In this document: one piece after another, positions 37,401 through 51,256 of the stretch
Numbering within the stretch: position 1 is the stretch's first letter
How the letters are laid out: every line of letters begins with the position of its first letter
Origin: Aphis gossypii
Taxonomy: Eukaryota; Arthropoda; Insecta; Hemiptera; Aphididae
Direction of reading: 5' to 3'
DNA: 64,000 bases
Assembly (NCBI RefSeq): GCF_020184175.1
Contig: NC_065532.1
Span: forward strand, 39,122,287-39,186,286
Position numbers and translations under genes: made by a program
Notes under the pieces: generated by a model
Databases searched by the model: none
Seen by the model: the letters and a program-made list of their open reading frames with translations, nothing else
Told to the model about the DNA's origin: nothing

Positions 37401-40400
37401 TTATTGTCCTCGTAAATAACTTTTTTTTTTATAAAAATTTAATATTTTTAAAATTTGATTTTGGAACATTTTTATTAGATATCCATAATTATCAAAAGTT
37501 GCAGTGTATTATATTTTTGGTACAACCAGACTCAAAATACATACAACAATAAAATTGTTGCCTAATATAATAATATTAGATTTACATTAAGTTATATCCA
37601 ATATATATCAGTTCTTTAAAACTATTAAATTACTAAATTCTATGAATGTTCAAAACAATATTATAATAGCAAACGTTTTAAAGTTTAGAAGTGCGACCGC
37701 TAAATGAGAATACCCAATACTACAGTTTTTTACGAGGACAAACACGATCTAACACAGTGCAATATGTGTACTTTGCGTTGTGGAAGTACGGCGGACGATT
37801 GGCCACGTCGTCAAGAATTAGCACTAAGTCGGCCAGGGTGGACATGGCTGTAGGCTCTCCGGTCCCGGTCACTTCTTCGTCGGCTATCACGGTCAATATG
37901 GCTGGCTGTTTTCCACCGGTTATTTTATTCAGCTCTGACATAGACCTCTTTAATCTTATTTCACCTGTGGAAAAATAAAATATAACTCTATACTGAAATA
38001 GTGCCCAACAAACGACTAGGTACCGACCTGAGAATAGACCTATTTCGAACAACACGGTGAAAGGCCTATTTTCCGACACCAAACCGTATTTAATTCGACG
38101 AGGTCGACCCCTATCGCCGTCAATTGCCTCTACTTTGGTCACAACGTCTCCCTGTTAAACAATAAAATTAAATTAAATAGACTTGTTTTACATTTGATTC
38201 GATCAGCGTTAGCTTTGTTACTAGAATTATGGAAGGATCTTCTAATATATAATTTTTGATCAAGGATTGATATTTCTAATATATACGTTTTGTGTTATAG
38301 ACTCTTACGTTTTTTTATAATTTCTTCAGACTAAAACTTACTTAGGTATATTATTATAAATTTTAAGTTTTTAAATTATTAATATTATATATCTCAATGA
38401 GAAATGGCACAACAATTAAAGAAAAGTCCATAGTTTTGATCACTTCAACAATTATAAAATAATTTTTAAATTTATACAAGCCCGACTTCATTGTCCTCAT
38501 TCATTTTATAACGCTTAACAATAAACAAAAATTACTTTCACAACTCAATTATAAAAATTAATTGTTTTGTACGCTGATGTCTTTGACACGTTTGTATTCA
38601 CCTCTTATTTTCAAATACGCTAGTCATTTTTGTGATTCCTAGTCATTCTTTATCCATTGTATAATGACCAACTTTATCATTACACGTTATTCTCACTTTG
38701 CTTTTTTACACTGGTTTTGTTCTTATATTCTACCTTGATTAAATAAATATTACTGATAACAAACGACAAAGTATAGTACCTCTATTTTAATAAAAATACT
38801 TTTATTTTATTACTATATAATATGTGCTACGAATATATTAAGATTTGTTAAAATAGTATTGTCATTTAAATTCATATTATAATAACGTATATGAATAGCA
38901 AGTGATAATTTAACGAAATAAATAACTTTACTAATGAAATAATTAATAATCATTACAATAATTAAAAGCTACAACGATTTCGTTTCGCATAACTGTACAT
39001 GCGTTCAAAGTTCTATAAAATAAATCAATGTATTTTATAAATTGTATTAAAGTTACTTTAAAATTCCTATGTAACAATGTTCAGTCGTTATTTTCATTAT
39101 GTTTGCTTAGAAAACTAATATATTAAGTACCTTTATAGATACTCATTATGAAGACGCGACAAATTTGTTCTTTGTACACGTAACATAGTAAATTTACAGT
39201 TCACCTTTTGTTAGTTTCAAAGTTATATTGAATAATATTAAATTAAGCAGGTACCTATATATATTAACAAACTTGAAAATTAAAAGTAAAAGCGTTGTCT
39301 GAATTTCGTTTTTGAAATTTTTAGTACTTATAAGTTATAACTATCACACAAAAACAAAAACACATCACCTTCAACAAAAAACAGGTTCGTGTGTAGGGTC
39401 CTCTTATTATAAATGTATACTAATGTTTAATACAATATAATATATTTTATATTCAATATTTATATAAGGCTGAAGAAGATTTCGATAATAAATTTATCAC
39501 ACGCCTCTACAAGTACTTAATAGTTAATATGGTGTTAAATCCGATCCTTTCTCATATGTCCACTTGGACATTCTCTTAGTGCATAGAAATATTAATAGGT
39601 ATGACTGTACGAGTATGAAACGTACACAGGCGTATATGGTGCATAATATCAAAATCGAATTCGATTTCTTCTCAATACCATTATTACTATTAAACTTTTT
39701 ATTATTATTGTTACTTTTATCGTCATTATTATATTATTATTGTTATTATTCGTTACGGATAATATACAATATATTATATGTGTGTGTTTCGTGTGAGTAT
39801 GTGCATAAACGATTGGTGGTGGCCTCACAATGGACATGTTGTTATGCAGATGCACTATTGTTTCGAGTCGGGTGAATATCGGCGGCGTGTCTTGCACGTC
39901 TTCCACGACCACGATGACCTCGAACGCCGCCGCGTTTCTGGAATCTTTGCCGATCTCCACGTACATGTCCAACGCGACCACTTGCAATCGGTACATGTTC
40001 CTGGTCTCGAAGTCCAGCGGCCGGGATACCGATATCGTACCAGTGGTCGTGTCCTTGTTCATACGCAACCGACCTATGGTCAACTCCGGAGATCCCTAAA
40101 ACACACGTTTGAGCATATATACCTATGTAATGCGCGTGAGAAAACTTATTCTATTTTTTTTACATAATAGTTTTATTTATTTATACCTACATAGATAATG
40201 ATAAAAAAGATAAATAGTATAATAATTATCATACAACTATTTATTGATAAATAAAAGAAAATATTAAAAATGAATGGCAATGTTAATTTAAAACAAAATA
40301 TTAGATAAAAGTAGGTAAATAAGAATTTAATATTTTTTAATTATGGTACGCTAATACAACTGCACAAATAGGTAAAACAAATGAGTATAAATAAATATTG

Positions 40401-43253
40401 TCTCAAAAACGTAAATCAAACATGCTCCCCCCCCCATCTCTAACTCTGTGTGAATAAAACTCGGTGTATTTATTTTTGAGTACACCAGTTTTATAAAAAA
40501 CGAAAACTGAAATATTATTAATTATTATATTATTTATCATATTGAACAAAACAAATTGCCGTTTCGAACGATTAATTTTGTTGTTTAATCATTCGCAATA
40601 TACGTATATTATGAAAGAATTGATTTAATATTTTTAGTATCATTACTATTCTTATTGTATAACAAAACTGTCAAATTATAATAGTAATTGAATTCTCGTT
40701 TTCAAAATTTGAAGATTCTTTTCTCGCCACAATGGCATTGACTATAGAAAATGGATGATTGCCTCACGTAGGTAATTTTTTTTTTATTTTAATTGTATTA
40801 TAACACATAAGTAATAAACTAATAACAATATATAATATATATATATATTATTACGAATATGTTCTAAGATGAAAAACTTTTATTATAAAAAATGTTATAT
40901 AGCTGCGTTCAAAAATTAGGTTTATTTATTGTACCTACTACCTAAGTATACCAATACGAAGATAGAATTATCAAAAAAAAATGACGTTATTTAAATTAAA
41001 TTATAACTATAAACAGAAATCACTCTTTTCACTGCCCTGCAAAGTTAAAATAATGACATTCGTACCGATAGCCGATAACATATCATGTATAAAATATTTA
41101 TAGTTATTACTGCAGTAAGTAGTTATTGAAAATAACGTTCTCTCAAAAAACATGATGCCAAAAACATGAACAGGATAAAGTAGATAAATAATGTAACAAA
41201 TATTTTATATGAATTAAACATCACTAAAATATGTAAATACGTATATTTATTTAAACTTATCATTGCCAAGTGTTTTTAGAAAGTTATATTATTATTATTA
41301 GTGTAATAGACAATAGTAGGTAAATAGAAAAATTTATATATTCACTATAATTATACATACTTACATAATAGCTTTCAAAAGACTAAAAAAGTTTAGAATT
41401 ACACAAGCCCATTTTAAGAGTAATTAATTGAACCCTTTGCAGATGAACATTTATTTACATATATTTACTATTAACCAAGTATGTATTTATTTTAATTTAC
41501 TGGTTTATTATGAATATAATGAGTATAGTATATATAACTTTATAACAGTAATTTAGGATTAGGTTTTATACTTTCTGGGCGATCGGTAATTGAGCCACAG
41601 TTGTTTATCTACCTGCTTCATATAAAATGTTAGTTTACCTTTTATTATTCGGAGATTGGGCCATAAATGTATATATATTATAGATAAAAAAAAATTTGAT
41701 GTAGTATGTAAGGGACGGAAAAACGCAAGTTTACCTAGGTGTGTTTAAACACTTGAGTCGGTCTTAAATTTCATAAATTAAAATCTCTTTTTCCTCTTCG
41801 TATTTTTTAATTTTATCAAGAATATAATTTTTTTGAATTGCTTTTAATATTTCTACGCTTCTAATTTTAATATACATTTATGATTGAATTTGGAACTCCC
41901 AATAAAACATTTAAAAATTATGAAATTTATACGCGACGTATTGTTTTAAATATTATTTTATTACTATTTAATAGTATAGCCCAATTACTGGATACAATAT
42001 TAAAATCGTTGAAAATTATGGCTCAATTCCCAGTCACTCAAATGTCTTACCCTTAGTTCAATAGTAGCCGACTTCCTCGATTCCGTATTTTTCTTGACGA
42101 TCACATATTCTAGCTCAGTGTTGACTTTAACATCCTGTTAGTGTGTAGAGTATGATGATGTCGGTTAACAGGCAAAGCACAAAATAAATTCGAATAAAAC
42201 ATTTTAAAAAAATGACGAAAATTAATGATAACAAAATCATTTTACTAATTCATACCTCGGGTACGATGATGATTGCAGGAATGTGAGGAAATATCGTTTC
42301 GACGTCACTCCGAGCTTCGGTGGCCACCAGCCGAACTGGCACTGTAGTGGTGTCTCCTCTAGTATCTCGCACTGTTATCCTGAATTGAAATGTTTGACCT
42401 GGAATCAGCACTCGATCCAAGTACACATCTGCCTGACAATAACCGACCGTGGTATTTGGGAGACACGGAAGATTTTCTATTCTTATCACATAACTGCCAA
42501 AATCTAAAATATAATTTTAAAACAATTGAGTTTCAATTTACCTATCTACTGACCAATGGTTAGTTATATTATAATTATAGTATAATACATAGATTACAGT
42601 TTTTGTCACTCACTATACTTCATGCTGTATTAGAATTTAGGAACAAATTAAAATTGATTGTAAAAAGATTTTATAAATTATATTTTTAAATATTTGGTGA
42701 TTCCTAATAGGCTTATTCAACGTTTTGTATTCATACTTTATTTTTTAAACCATTTTTACAGTAATAATCGATTTACTATAATTTTTCAAATTTTTTCTGT
42801 TTAAACTTTAAAAATGGAAGTAACTTCGTGAGCATTAAATATCCACCTAAAATTCTGTTAAGCATATAATTTCATACATTTCGGAAAGCGAGTAACAATT
42901 AAATGTTAAAATCCCTATACATACTAAAAAACATTATTTAAAAAAAATGATTGAAGGAAATATAACTGCATGCAGGAAATCTTTGTAATTTCTTTATATA
43001 AGACAAATTAAAATTGATGAACAATAATAAAATATTTTATTATATTGATTTTACCGGTGGCTTGGAAATACAGTGGATAGTCCTTGTCGTGGTCGGAAGC
43101 CCTTAATCGATAAATGAGTGACCCAACAGGCGCGCCGGCTGGCACCATCAAGCTATCTCTAAAATCGCCGGCTCCTTCGAACGTTGGGTAATTACCGGCG
43201 ACTATGACGACCGCGACGGCGGTCATCGCCAGCAATGTGGTCCAGACGCTCAT
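27727..43253 (-). CDS. Cadherin-86C, complete 17-exon coding sequence, 1279 aa
   Basis: A single-pass membrane adhesion protein of the insect Cad86C type. Coding exons in transcript order: 43253-43055, 42503-42256, 42134-42051, 40095-39829, 38151-38028, 37964-37772, 37243-37153, 36791-36639, 35890-35551, 33837-33662, 33303-33207, 32867-32766, 32650-32446, 32341-32236, 31173-31046, 29559-28969, 28462-27727. Every junction has GT/AG and matching phase; the sum is 3840 bases. Residues 1-19 are a signal peptide. About six cadherin repeats follow (to ~690) with calcium motifs such as DVNDNAPRF, DINDETPVF, AVDPD and AIDKD. The first repeat and the DVQDTPPIF/DDVANRPPYF linkers are atypical. Next come a membrane-proximal domain (~692-795), a transmembrane helix (~804-826) and a long basic, Ser-rich cytoplasmic tail. 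I base the Cad86C call on the characteristic N-terminal repeat (PVGSLIYRLRASD, IFPHIPAIIIVPE) and overall order. Introns are AT-rich with no further exons needed. The 5' UTR is not resolved. Confidence 0.92.
31046..31173 (-). other. Cad86C transmembrane exon
   Basis: Exon 15 starts in phase 0 after cttttag and ends in phase 2 at AA|GTAAGTA. It encodes an Asn/Asp-rich stalk, then a Leu-rich span (IFWLNLLLLLAILLAALSLL) stopped by FCCCY, a likely palmitoylated cytoplasmic border. It joins in phase to exon 14 (32341-32236, ending VQMAQ) and exon 16. It is too short for an ORF scan, but it explains how the ectodomain connects to the tail. Confidence 0.9.
33052..33068. repeat. (CA)n microsatellite in a Cad86C intron
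   Basis: A simple CA run between exons 11 and 12 of the cadherin gene. Confidence 0.85.
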
Positions 43254-43948
43254 CTGCTGCTAGAGCGTACTTGCCATGCCTCATAATCGCACCTTAAACA
43301 CAATATAGCACGCGAATCGTTAATCGTGATTTATTTATCACATATAATAATATCATCGACGCGACTATAAGTGTTCAATAATACGCACCACATTTTATAT
43401 TATATTACATTATTGCACGCGGTATCGTTTTTTTTCGATAGGTACCTATCTTATTATGACATAATCGTCATAATCATAATACGTATAATGTATATATAGG
43501 TGAGTAGATAGATAGATACATTATGTACAATACACTTGCAGTATGCTCTCGAATTATAATTTTTTTCTACTAAATTCATTTTTCAACTGTTATTATAATA
43601 AATTATAATACAATTATTATAATTCCGTGTGTGGGCATATTAAATTTTAAACGTCTTTTCGCTTATATATATTACATATACATTATACACGCACCTAGTC
43701 ATAATACTGCAAATATACAGAGATCGCCCCGTGCTTGATACCAGATAACTCTTGATCTTTAAACCTGCAGAATATTTTACTATATAATTGAATGAAATGA
43801 ATAATATTACGAGTACACACAACCATCGAGTTTTAGCGCTAAGTTCTTATAGTATCCATTCATTGAACGCGCCCACGGAATATAGATACTCGTGCAGTGT
43901 TGTGTGTATATTATGAACACTATAGTCGAGCCACGATTTTGCGGCTAT

Positions 43949-43949
43949 A

Positions 43950-43979
<30 letters not shown>
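43949..43979. repeat. (ATT)n microsatellite
   Basis: About ten ATT units upstream of Cad86C, bordered by further TA-rich sequence. Confidence 0.9.
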
Positions 43980-43981
<2 letters not shown>

Positions 43982-46900
43982 TATATTATTATTCTCGGGT
44001 CGTTTATAAACGGCGATTTCTTAATGATTGTGGGTGTGGGTGTGTGTTTGTGTGTGTAAGTATGCATGCGTGTGTGGAAACACTCTCGGTTCGATAAATG
44101 CAAATGTGACAGTCTAAACGAACGGACAGTGGAGGTAAACGAGGTCACGGAACGGCCGGAGCCTTTGACCCGTGTCCAATGTCCATTCAGTAATAAAGCG
44201 AATAAAACGAAAACCCAATTTCACGTGACTACCGGTCGTTAGCCCTTCGCACTGTTTTATTACGCTAGATATAAGGAGATCGGGAGAGGGATTTTCGGAT
44301 TTTTTTTTTATATTAATGTACATAATGTACATATATAAATATATAATATATAATAATATGTTTACACGCGTTAAGTATACGCATTTGCTCAATAAAACAC
44401 CGTCACCGCTTCGCTGTAATGAATAAATTTCCGTCTGTGTATTTGTAATACACAAATTCATTTGTTATTTTCTTATAACTTATGCTTTTTATTTTACTTC
44501 CAATGCTACCGAAACAATCGTGCTAAACGCAATTTTCTAGACGGTGTCAGTCAACTGACAGAGCAAGGAAAAAGGGTGGTTAAATATGTATTATACTACA
44601 TTATAGTGGTCAGTTACCTTACAGTCGGGTCCGAAAAAAATGTATTGCGTTTTTGACGATTTGACCCGAAAATGTTTTTAGGTATGTTACGAGCGATGTT
44701 ATGTGAGCATGTTATGTACGCACTTACCTACTTGCTAATATATACGCGTACAAAATAAATTAGCATACTTATTACAGCCCGAGTAAAAAAAAAATCAATG
44801 AAGCTCAATTTTTATTTGCTTTTTTAACGTTACAATATTAAAATACATTCTTTATTCCTTATACATATATTATATATACCTAATACATATACGCACTCTA
44901 TTGGCTTTTGAAGTTTTGAAATGATTGTATAATTAATAAATAATATTAAACTATAATTCCAAATTCCAGAAGTCAACACAAATTATTATTACAATTTACA
45001 CATAATTTATACTTAAACTATATTTATGCTAATGATGTCTAATATAGGTATTACCGTGATATTGAACTTTTCAATAATTACATTATTATTGTAAAAAAGT
45101 ATAATACATTATTTATAAACTTTAACGCGTTTTATATATTTAAAAACCGTGGTATTTAATGATTCTCTGTACGACTGTACAAATTACATATCAAATTAAA
45201 TTCAACAACTTATCGATTAGGCAATAGAAATAACATTACCCTATTAAAAAATATCAACATGTTTAAAATGCTTAGTGCTTATAAAATTAAGTCATTATAC
45301 ATAAATGTTATAGATATATTACATTTATATTTTTTTCGATACAACTCTTTATTCTCTTATTGCTTCAATAAGATTTTTTTTAAATGTCCGTTAAATTTTG
45401 GTCCAAAAATACCCCATTTTAATGATATTTTAAAATCTTATAATTATTAATACAACAATAGAATTCATTTAAAATATTTGGAATTGCTAACGAAACCATA
45501 ATAAGAATTTATAATAAAAACAATCATTCATAATAATGAAAACGAATGATAAAAATACTAATAATACTTAAACAAATCACGTTTGTAATCTAAAATGAAT
45601 CCTGACCTTATTCTACGATTCATTTCCAAACAGACTACGGATGAATTCGGTGCCTATCTAAAATAATGAGTAACTATCTTATTATATGCATTATAAACTA
45701 CCAATAATAGACATAGTTTCTAAAATATATGCATTAATACCAAATAAATACGTGTAAAATAATATATATAACATAAAGTTGACAATAACCGTATTATATT
45801 TAATAGTTACTGATTTTAGTATACTACGAAATACAAATGATAATGTATGTGTGTGTGTGTGTATTATAAATTAATATTTTGTTAATTACTTAATTTCCTA
45901 GGATATTCCTATCATCCAATATTCCAATGTCTATTCTGATGTCATTGATAGGTATATCATTTGTGTATAATTCGATATTATATGATTGAAAATATCTCTA
46001 TAATTATTATAATTCATGAGATACAATTACCTACAAATATTATCTGCCATTTATAAAATATATCTGTAACTTCTGGCCGCCGATATAGATGATAATATAG
46101 ATATCTATAGTAAAACTTTACAAAAATAAAAATAACATTTCGATAAAAAAAAATGCTATACTCTGTCTGTCAAAACAATTAGTTAAAACACAAAACGTTT
46201 AAATTTTAAAATATGAACTCAAATTATACTTGTCACGTTACAATATTCACGAACTGTTCAACAGTCTTTAAAATAAAATATAGTGTTCGAATAACGAGTT
46301 AAAATACGATTTAAATGTGTATTTACGCAATTGTATTAGAAAAAAGTCGTGATCTTCGATTAGGTAGGTATACTGTCACAGTTACGAAAGTAAAATATCA
46401 TCACATATTATTAGTCTATTAACTTGCAGTATAGGCAAATTAAAATGCAAAAGTACGCATATAATTGTGGCGTACAAATAAAAAAACATAAATAAATAAA
46501 TAACATTAAACCAAAAAATCATAAATTGACATCAAAATTAAAATAGAGTTGCCCCGAAATGAAGTGAAATTCGTGTTATGATATAATAATAACAACTTAC
46601 TAAACTTTGGACGATGATGATTTTTATCGAAGATAAAAAAGCACGACTTGAAGTAATTGTTTGGTGTTAAAAGTTTAACTGTATATAAACTTACTGTATA
46701 CGCGTGGCTTGAAAATGAACACCTGGCATTTGATGTGGCGGTAAAATGATTCATAAACAAATTAAACAAAGGTCGAGTAACATTTTATCACTATTTATTT
46801 AAGAAAAATGACAATCTTGTACTGTTTTCTTTTCAAAAATAATTACATAAGTGAATGTATTATAACTGACCTGTACGACGACAATATTATTTAGTATTAT

Positions 46901-48164
46901 TGTTCCCGAGGATTCGACGGTGCTGATATAAATGAAAAGACGTAGTCACAGCCGGTTCTGACCATTAGACGACTTGCATGCTAATTGTGTTGCCGTGGAT
47001 ACGCCGGACAACCAAACATTACGACGCACTACCGTCCGAAGAAGTCATCCAACGAATCGCCTTATCTCGATCCAATCCATTACACTCCCGCGAAAGGTTA
47101 GGTGTAATGAGTACATTCATTCTACACGAGAAGACTTATTTTTAATTTTTATTGATCTTGTTGTTCTACTAGCTGATAAATAAGAATTTCGATTGTACTT
47201 ACCACATACGATTCGGCAATCAGTCATTATTTTAAAACATACCTATTATTATTAATACTAACTGCACAATTATTCTAACGTTACTGTATTTAAAATTATA
47301 TGCTCATGATAAATGATGACTATTGTTAATTGATTTAAAATCTAAAATTGTGATCAAAACAAATAGGTAACAGTGTTAAAAGTTATCATTTTTATCATAA
47401 ACATAACATTTGAATAACATATAGGTAGATACTCGACTCGTATATTTAATTCTTTAAGACAATAATTCATGGCATTAAAATTTATACGAATACCAGTAAT
47501 AATTTTAGTAGAGTAGTTTAGTAATAAGAATCTTAACACATAAAATTAATAAACAGACCCTCTTCATTCTACAATTATTACATTATTGCATACATTATTG
47601 ATTACAAATTAAACACATCCATTACAATGATCCACTTGACACCTATAATGTAAATAAAGCGGTATCCACTTGTCAACCGTCTTATTTATTTGTTTGTATA
47701 AACTATAAATACATTTTAAAGAAAAAAACTATTTGATTTTCAACTCATTGCGGTTGGTTTCTGACAGTAAATTATATATATATATATATTTTTTTTTGAT
47801 ATAGTTGTTATTTTTAGATTAAAATTATTTTAGTTAATTATAATAAGTTCAAAAATATATTAATACGATGTTTCTTTTGTGTTTATACAGAAATATAGAA
47901 GAAAAAAATTCTTTGATGTTCAAGGGGTTTCAAATAGAAAATTGAATTGAATTTATACTTTTGATTTTTAAAATTCTCAGTATTTTTCAAAAGTAAAAAC
48001 AAAACGTAAACAGCTTTCAATTAAATTGATTTCTTTTTATTTCGATGAACTCCATAAAACAATAATAGCTTTAGAAACTTATGTTATACGTTAGTGACTC
48101 AGTGTTAGTTAGACGAAAACAACACGTCATGCTTTGTGTTTTTAAACTTAACATGCATAAAAGC

Positions 48165-48310
48165 AGTGGCGTAGCCAGTGGGTAGGCTTGATAGGCCTGG
48201 GCCTATCCACTTTTCTCCAAAAACGAATGTTTTATATCATGTTTTTTATTTAATAAAAATATTCATTGATAATCTTTATTACATCAAAATATTGGGCCTA
48301 CCCAAGAAAA
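48165..48310. mobile_element. Dispersed-repeat fragment with CAGTGGCGTAGCCA start
   Basis: It begins with CAGTGGCGTAGCCA, a sequence of the form often found at ends of hAT-like elements (family resemblance from memory). A hairpin-forming GGTAGGC...GGCCTATCC block and a partial repeat of it (GGGCCTACCC) about 100 bases on follow. No matching opposite end was found, so it is probably a truncated copy. Confidence 0.35.
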
Positions 48311-48352
48311 AGTATCTAGCTAGGTTAGGTAATAAAAGATAAATTAAATACC

Positions 48353-48370
48353 TAGGTTAGGTTAGGTTAG
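48353..48370. repeat. Short interstitial TTAGG-type array
   Basis: Three consecutive TTAGG units plus partial units; single copies recur nearby (about 48320-48330 and 48391-48399). TTAGG is the common insect telomere repeat, but an array this short has little meaning on its own. Confidence 0.7.
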
Positions 48371-51256
48371 ACCACAGACTTCTATGCTAACGGTTAGGTT
48401 ATTTCTATATAGAAATCTATGGGTTAGACCCATTAAAAATGTTCAATAAATATTTATATTATAGTATTTTCTATGTACATACTATAATTTGTTATAAAAT
48501 AGTAATGCCATTGGTTATAAATTCTAGTATACATATTTATATCGACGCTGGAAATTTCGGCGCGGCGTTTATTTTTAAATTAACTATTACTATTATGAAA
48601 AATAATCGTAATAAAATTGTTGTTGTTGGGCCACACATTTTCATTTTAACTCAAATACTCAATTTCCTATTTGCGGCATCAGCATGATTATTTGTTCTAT
48701 TTTCGGAGTGTAAGACTCATATAATTCAAAATTTCTGAAGGGAAACGCGCATTTATATTTTTTTTTCCCAGACGGCTAACCTATCTAAAGTTATAGATTC
48801 TGGATTACACTAATTGCTTCACTGCTTCACAGTTGATACACTACACGTCTACATGCATATTATTCATCACTTTATCTTAACTGCTGTGGGTTAATAAATA
48901 ATAATCTATTCCTTTATCTTACCCTTGATTTAAGATAGTGTCTTAAATCGTGATCTTACCTATATAGTCAGTTTTTACATTACATGATAACAGCTATATT
49001 TGGTTGGATTTGACGATTTTAAAACAATTATTTTTCATATTGGTAAAAGTTAATTTAAAAAAAAAACACCACCCCGAAATAATAATATTATCTTCGCGCC
49101 GAAACAGCCGTGCCGAAATGTCCGATTCCCGCCAAATAGATATATTTAAAATATTTAAATTATTGTTATTGCTATTTTTTAACAATCATCTAGTACCATG
49201 ACAAGTCAAATTTGATTCCAAATCTTTAATGTACATGTAATTATTACATGTATAAGTCCTTGAATAATAAAATAATACTATACCTAAATTTTTCATATTA
49301 GAAGATCCAAATATCCGAGATCCGACCGGCCGACCATACTAACACTGCTCGCTAATATCCTGTATGAACCGAAAGTTTGTCAAAAATAATTGAGTATTTA
49401 TTAAATTACTATTTAATAAATGTTTCATTTTTGTTATTCATTGACCATTATCAATTCCATTTGGGATTAATGACTGGTTTCATTCTGAGTGTTAGTGTGT
49501 TTTATGTACTATATCTTCATTCTTGGTATATACCAATATACCTATAATGAACAATGGTTAATGAATAAAAAACGAAAATATAAAATATAAATTCGGTTCG
49601 GCACTTCGACAAAATGTTTATTACATTAAAAGTGCACATTGTCTCAATAATACCTTTTAAAAAGTAAAAGTGCTATGCTTATTTTTATAGAGAGAAAGGG
49701 TTATTGATCAAAAGTTACTCCAATCAAATAATTTATTAAAATAGCATCTAAAAGTAAAGTATATGGTACCTAATTTTTGGTTACCTATTGGTTATTATTA
49801 TCAAAGATGTTTTTATTATTTTAGTTATTACAATGTTTTAGTTTGAACTAATTAGAAGTAAAATTTTATATTGAACTTGTATCTAATGCAATTAGCTAAC
49901 TAAGCGTTTAAATTAATGCGAGCGAAGGAAACACATTTTTTCAGTTTAGTGGGTTATTTAAAATATTTCCCTACAACAAAAATACTGCTTATTCAGCCCT
50001 GTTCATCAACATTTAAAATTCAGACGCTCATGACAATTTATGATTAAGCTAGTATTAAATTTTCAAATCTAAGGTACTTATGAATACAAAAAATTTTAAG
50101 ATCTTTTAAATTCAAAATAATTTACAAATTTTAGTGATTTTGTGAGTATTTTGATGATTGTTTTTAAAATTATTACCCCGAGTCACGTATAACAGAATAC
50201 CTTAATAATATCCTTAATTCACACTAAAAATATAATGTAATCGAAGTTACTATTATGTTTATGTCATCAACGGGACCCAGCTAGTATTTACTATTTAAAT
50301 TTAATATGAATACGACTTATTATATTAATATATCTATAACTATAAATAATAATATTAATGTTATTCTAAGGCCGTGGTTATGACTATAAAATATATCCAG
50401 TGTAGCCAGCCGATAGTCATATGGTGCGTATCAGTTTTAGCTCATAATAAAATGATCTAAATTCTAAGGTATCAACATATTTTATCAGTGTACCTATCAC
50501 AGATCACAATTATTTACTATTCAGACATTCAGTATTCAACACGGGCATATAATTAGAATATTTCATGTTTATATTATATTATATATTTTATGTGTCTGTT
50601 CTATCCACCAACTTGTTGACATACATTTTTACTTTGTCATAATTTAAAATTGTAACATTAATTGTGTAATTAAATGTATTTGAAATTGTTTTTCTACCTC
50701 TAAGAACACTTCAAGTTTCTTTAAATTCCAATGTAGGTAAATTATTAAAGTAAGTTCACATTACTCAGTCCTAATTGGTTTGTCGTTTGAGGACTCAATA
50801 GATACTTGAATTAATGAATTGAATTAGCCTTTTTAGACTCATGTACATATGAGTGCATAACTGTTTGTTTAAGGTTACTGTATTATTATAAATTATGAAT
50901 TATTTTATACCAAATCGAAAATAAATATAAAAAAAATTGCCTTCCTCTGTATTCCATTTTGTCGAATTTTATGTTTTTAATCTCATATAATGCTTCAAAT
51001 ATCCCCTAATTCTCAAAAGCAGTAATGTAATCAAATGTTAATGAATATGTTTCAGACAAACTTGCTCTAGTCTAGATTTGACTTAGGTTAGATTTTAGAG
51101 CTTTACTAATAACTATTATACTAATCATTGTTATTATTTCAAAATCTTACATAAAATATGTAACTATAAAATTAAATGAATATATTTATATATTTACTTA
51201 CGTTGGATGTTTTATTAATTATTTTAGCTAAAATAGTTCTAATAAAACTTGTCAAA

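Larger units (their letters stand above)
43254..51226. other. Intergenic region between Cad86C and the Ro60 gene
   Basis: It holds the 5' flank of the minus-strand Cad86C gene and the upstream flank of the plus-strand Ro60 gene. No coding exon was recognised. A GC-richer patch at about 46930-47110, followed on the minus strand by donor-like GTAAGT sites at 47202 and 44729, could include untranslated leader exons of Cad86C, but I cannot show a connection. Repeats listed separately are at 43949-43979, 48165-48310 and 48353-48370. A TG microsatellite lies at 45848-45861. Confidence 0.55.

Noticed and set aside
44114..44461. 115-codon minus-strand frame upstream of Cad86C
   Set aside because: Residue pattern is typical of random AT-rich DNA, with no domain or splice link to the signal-peptide exon.
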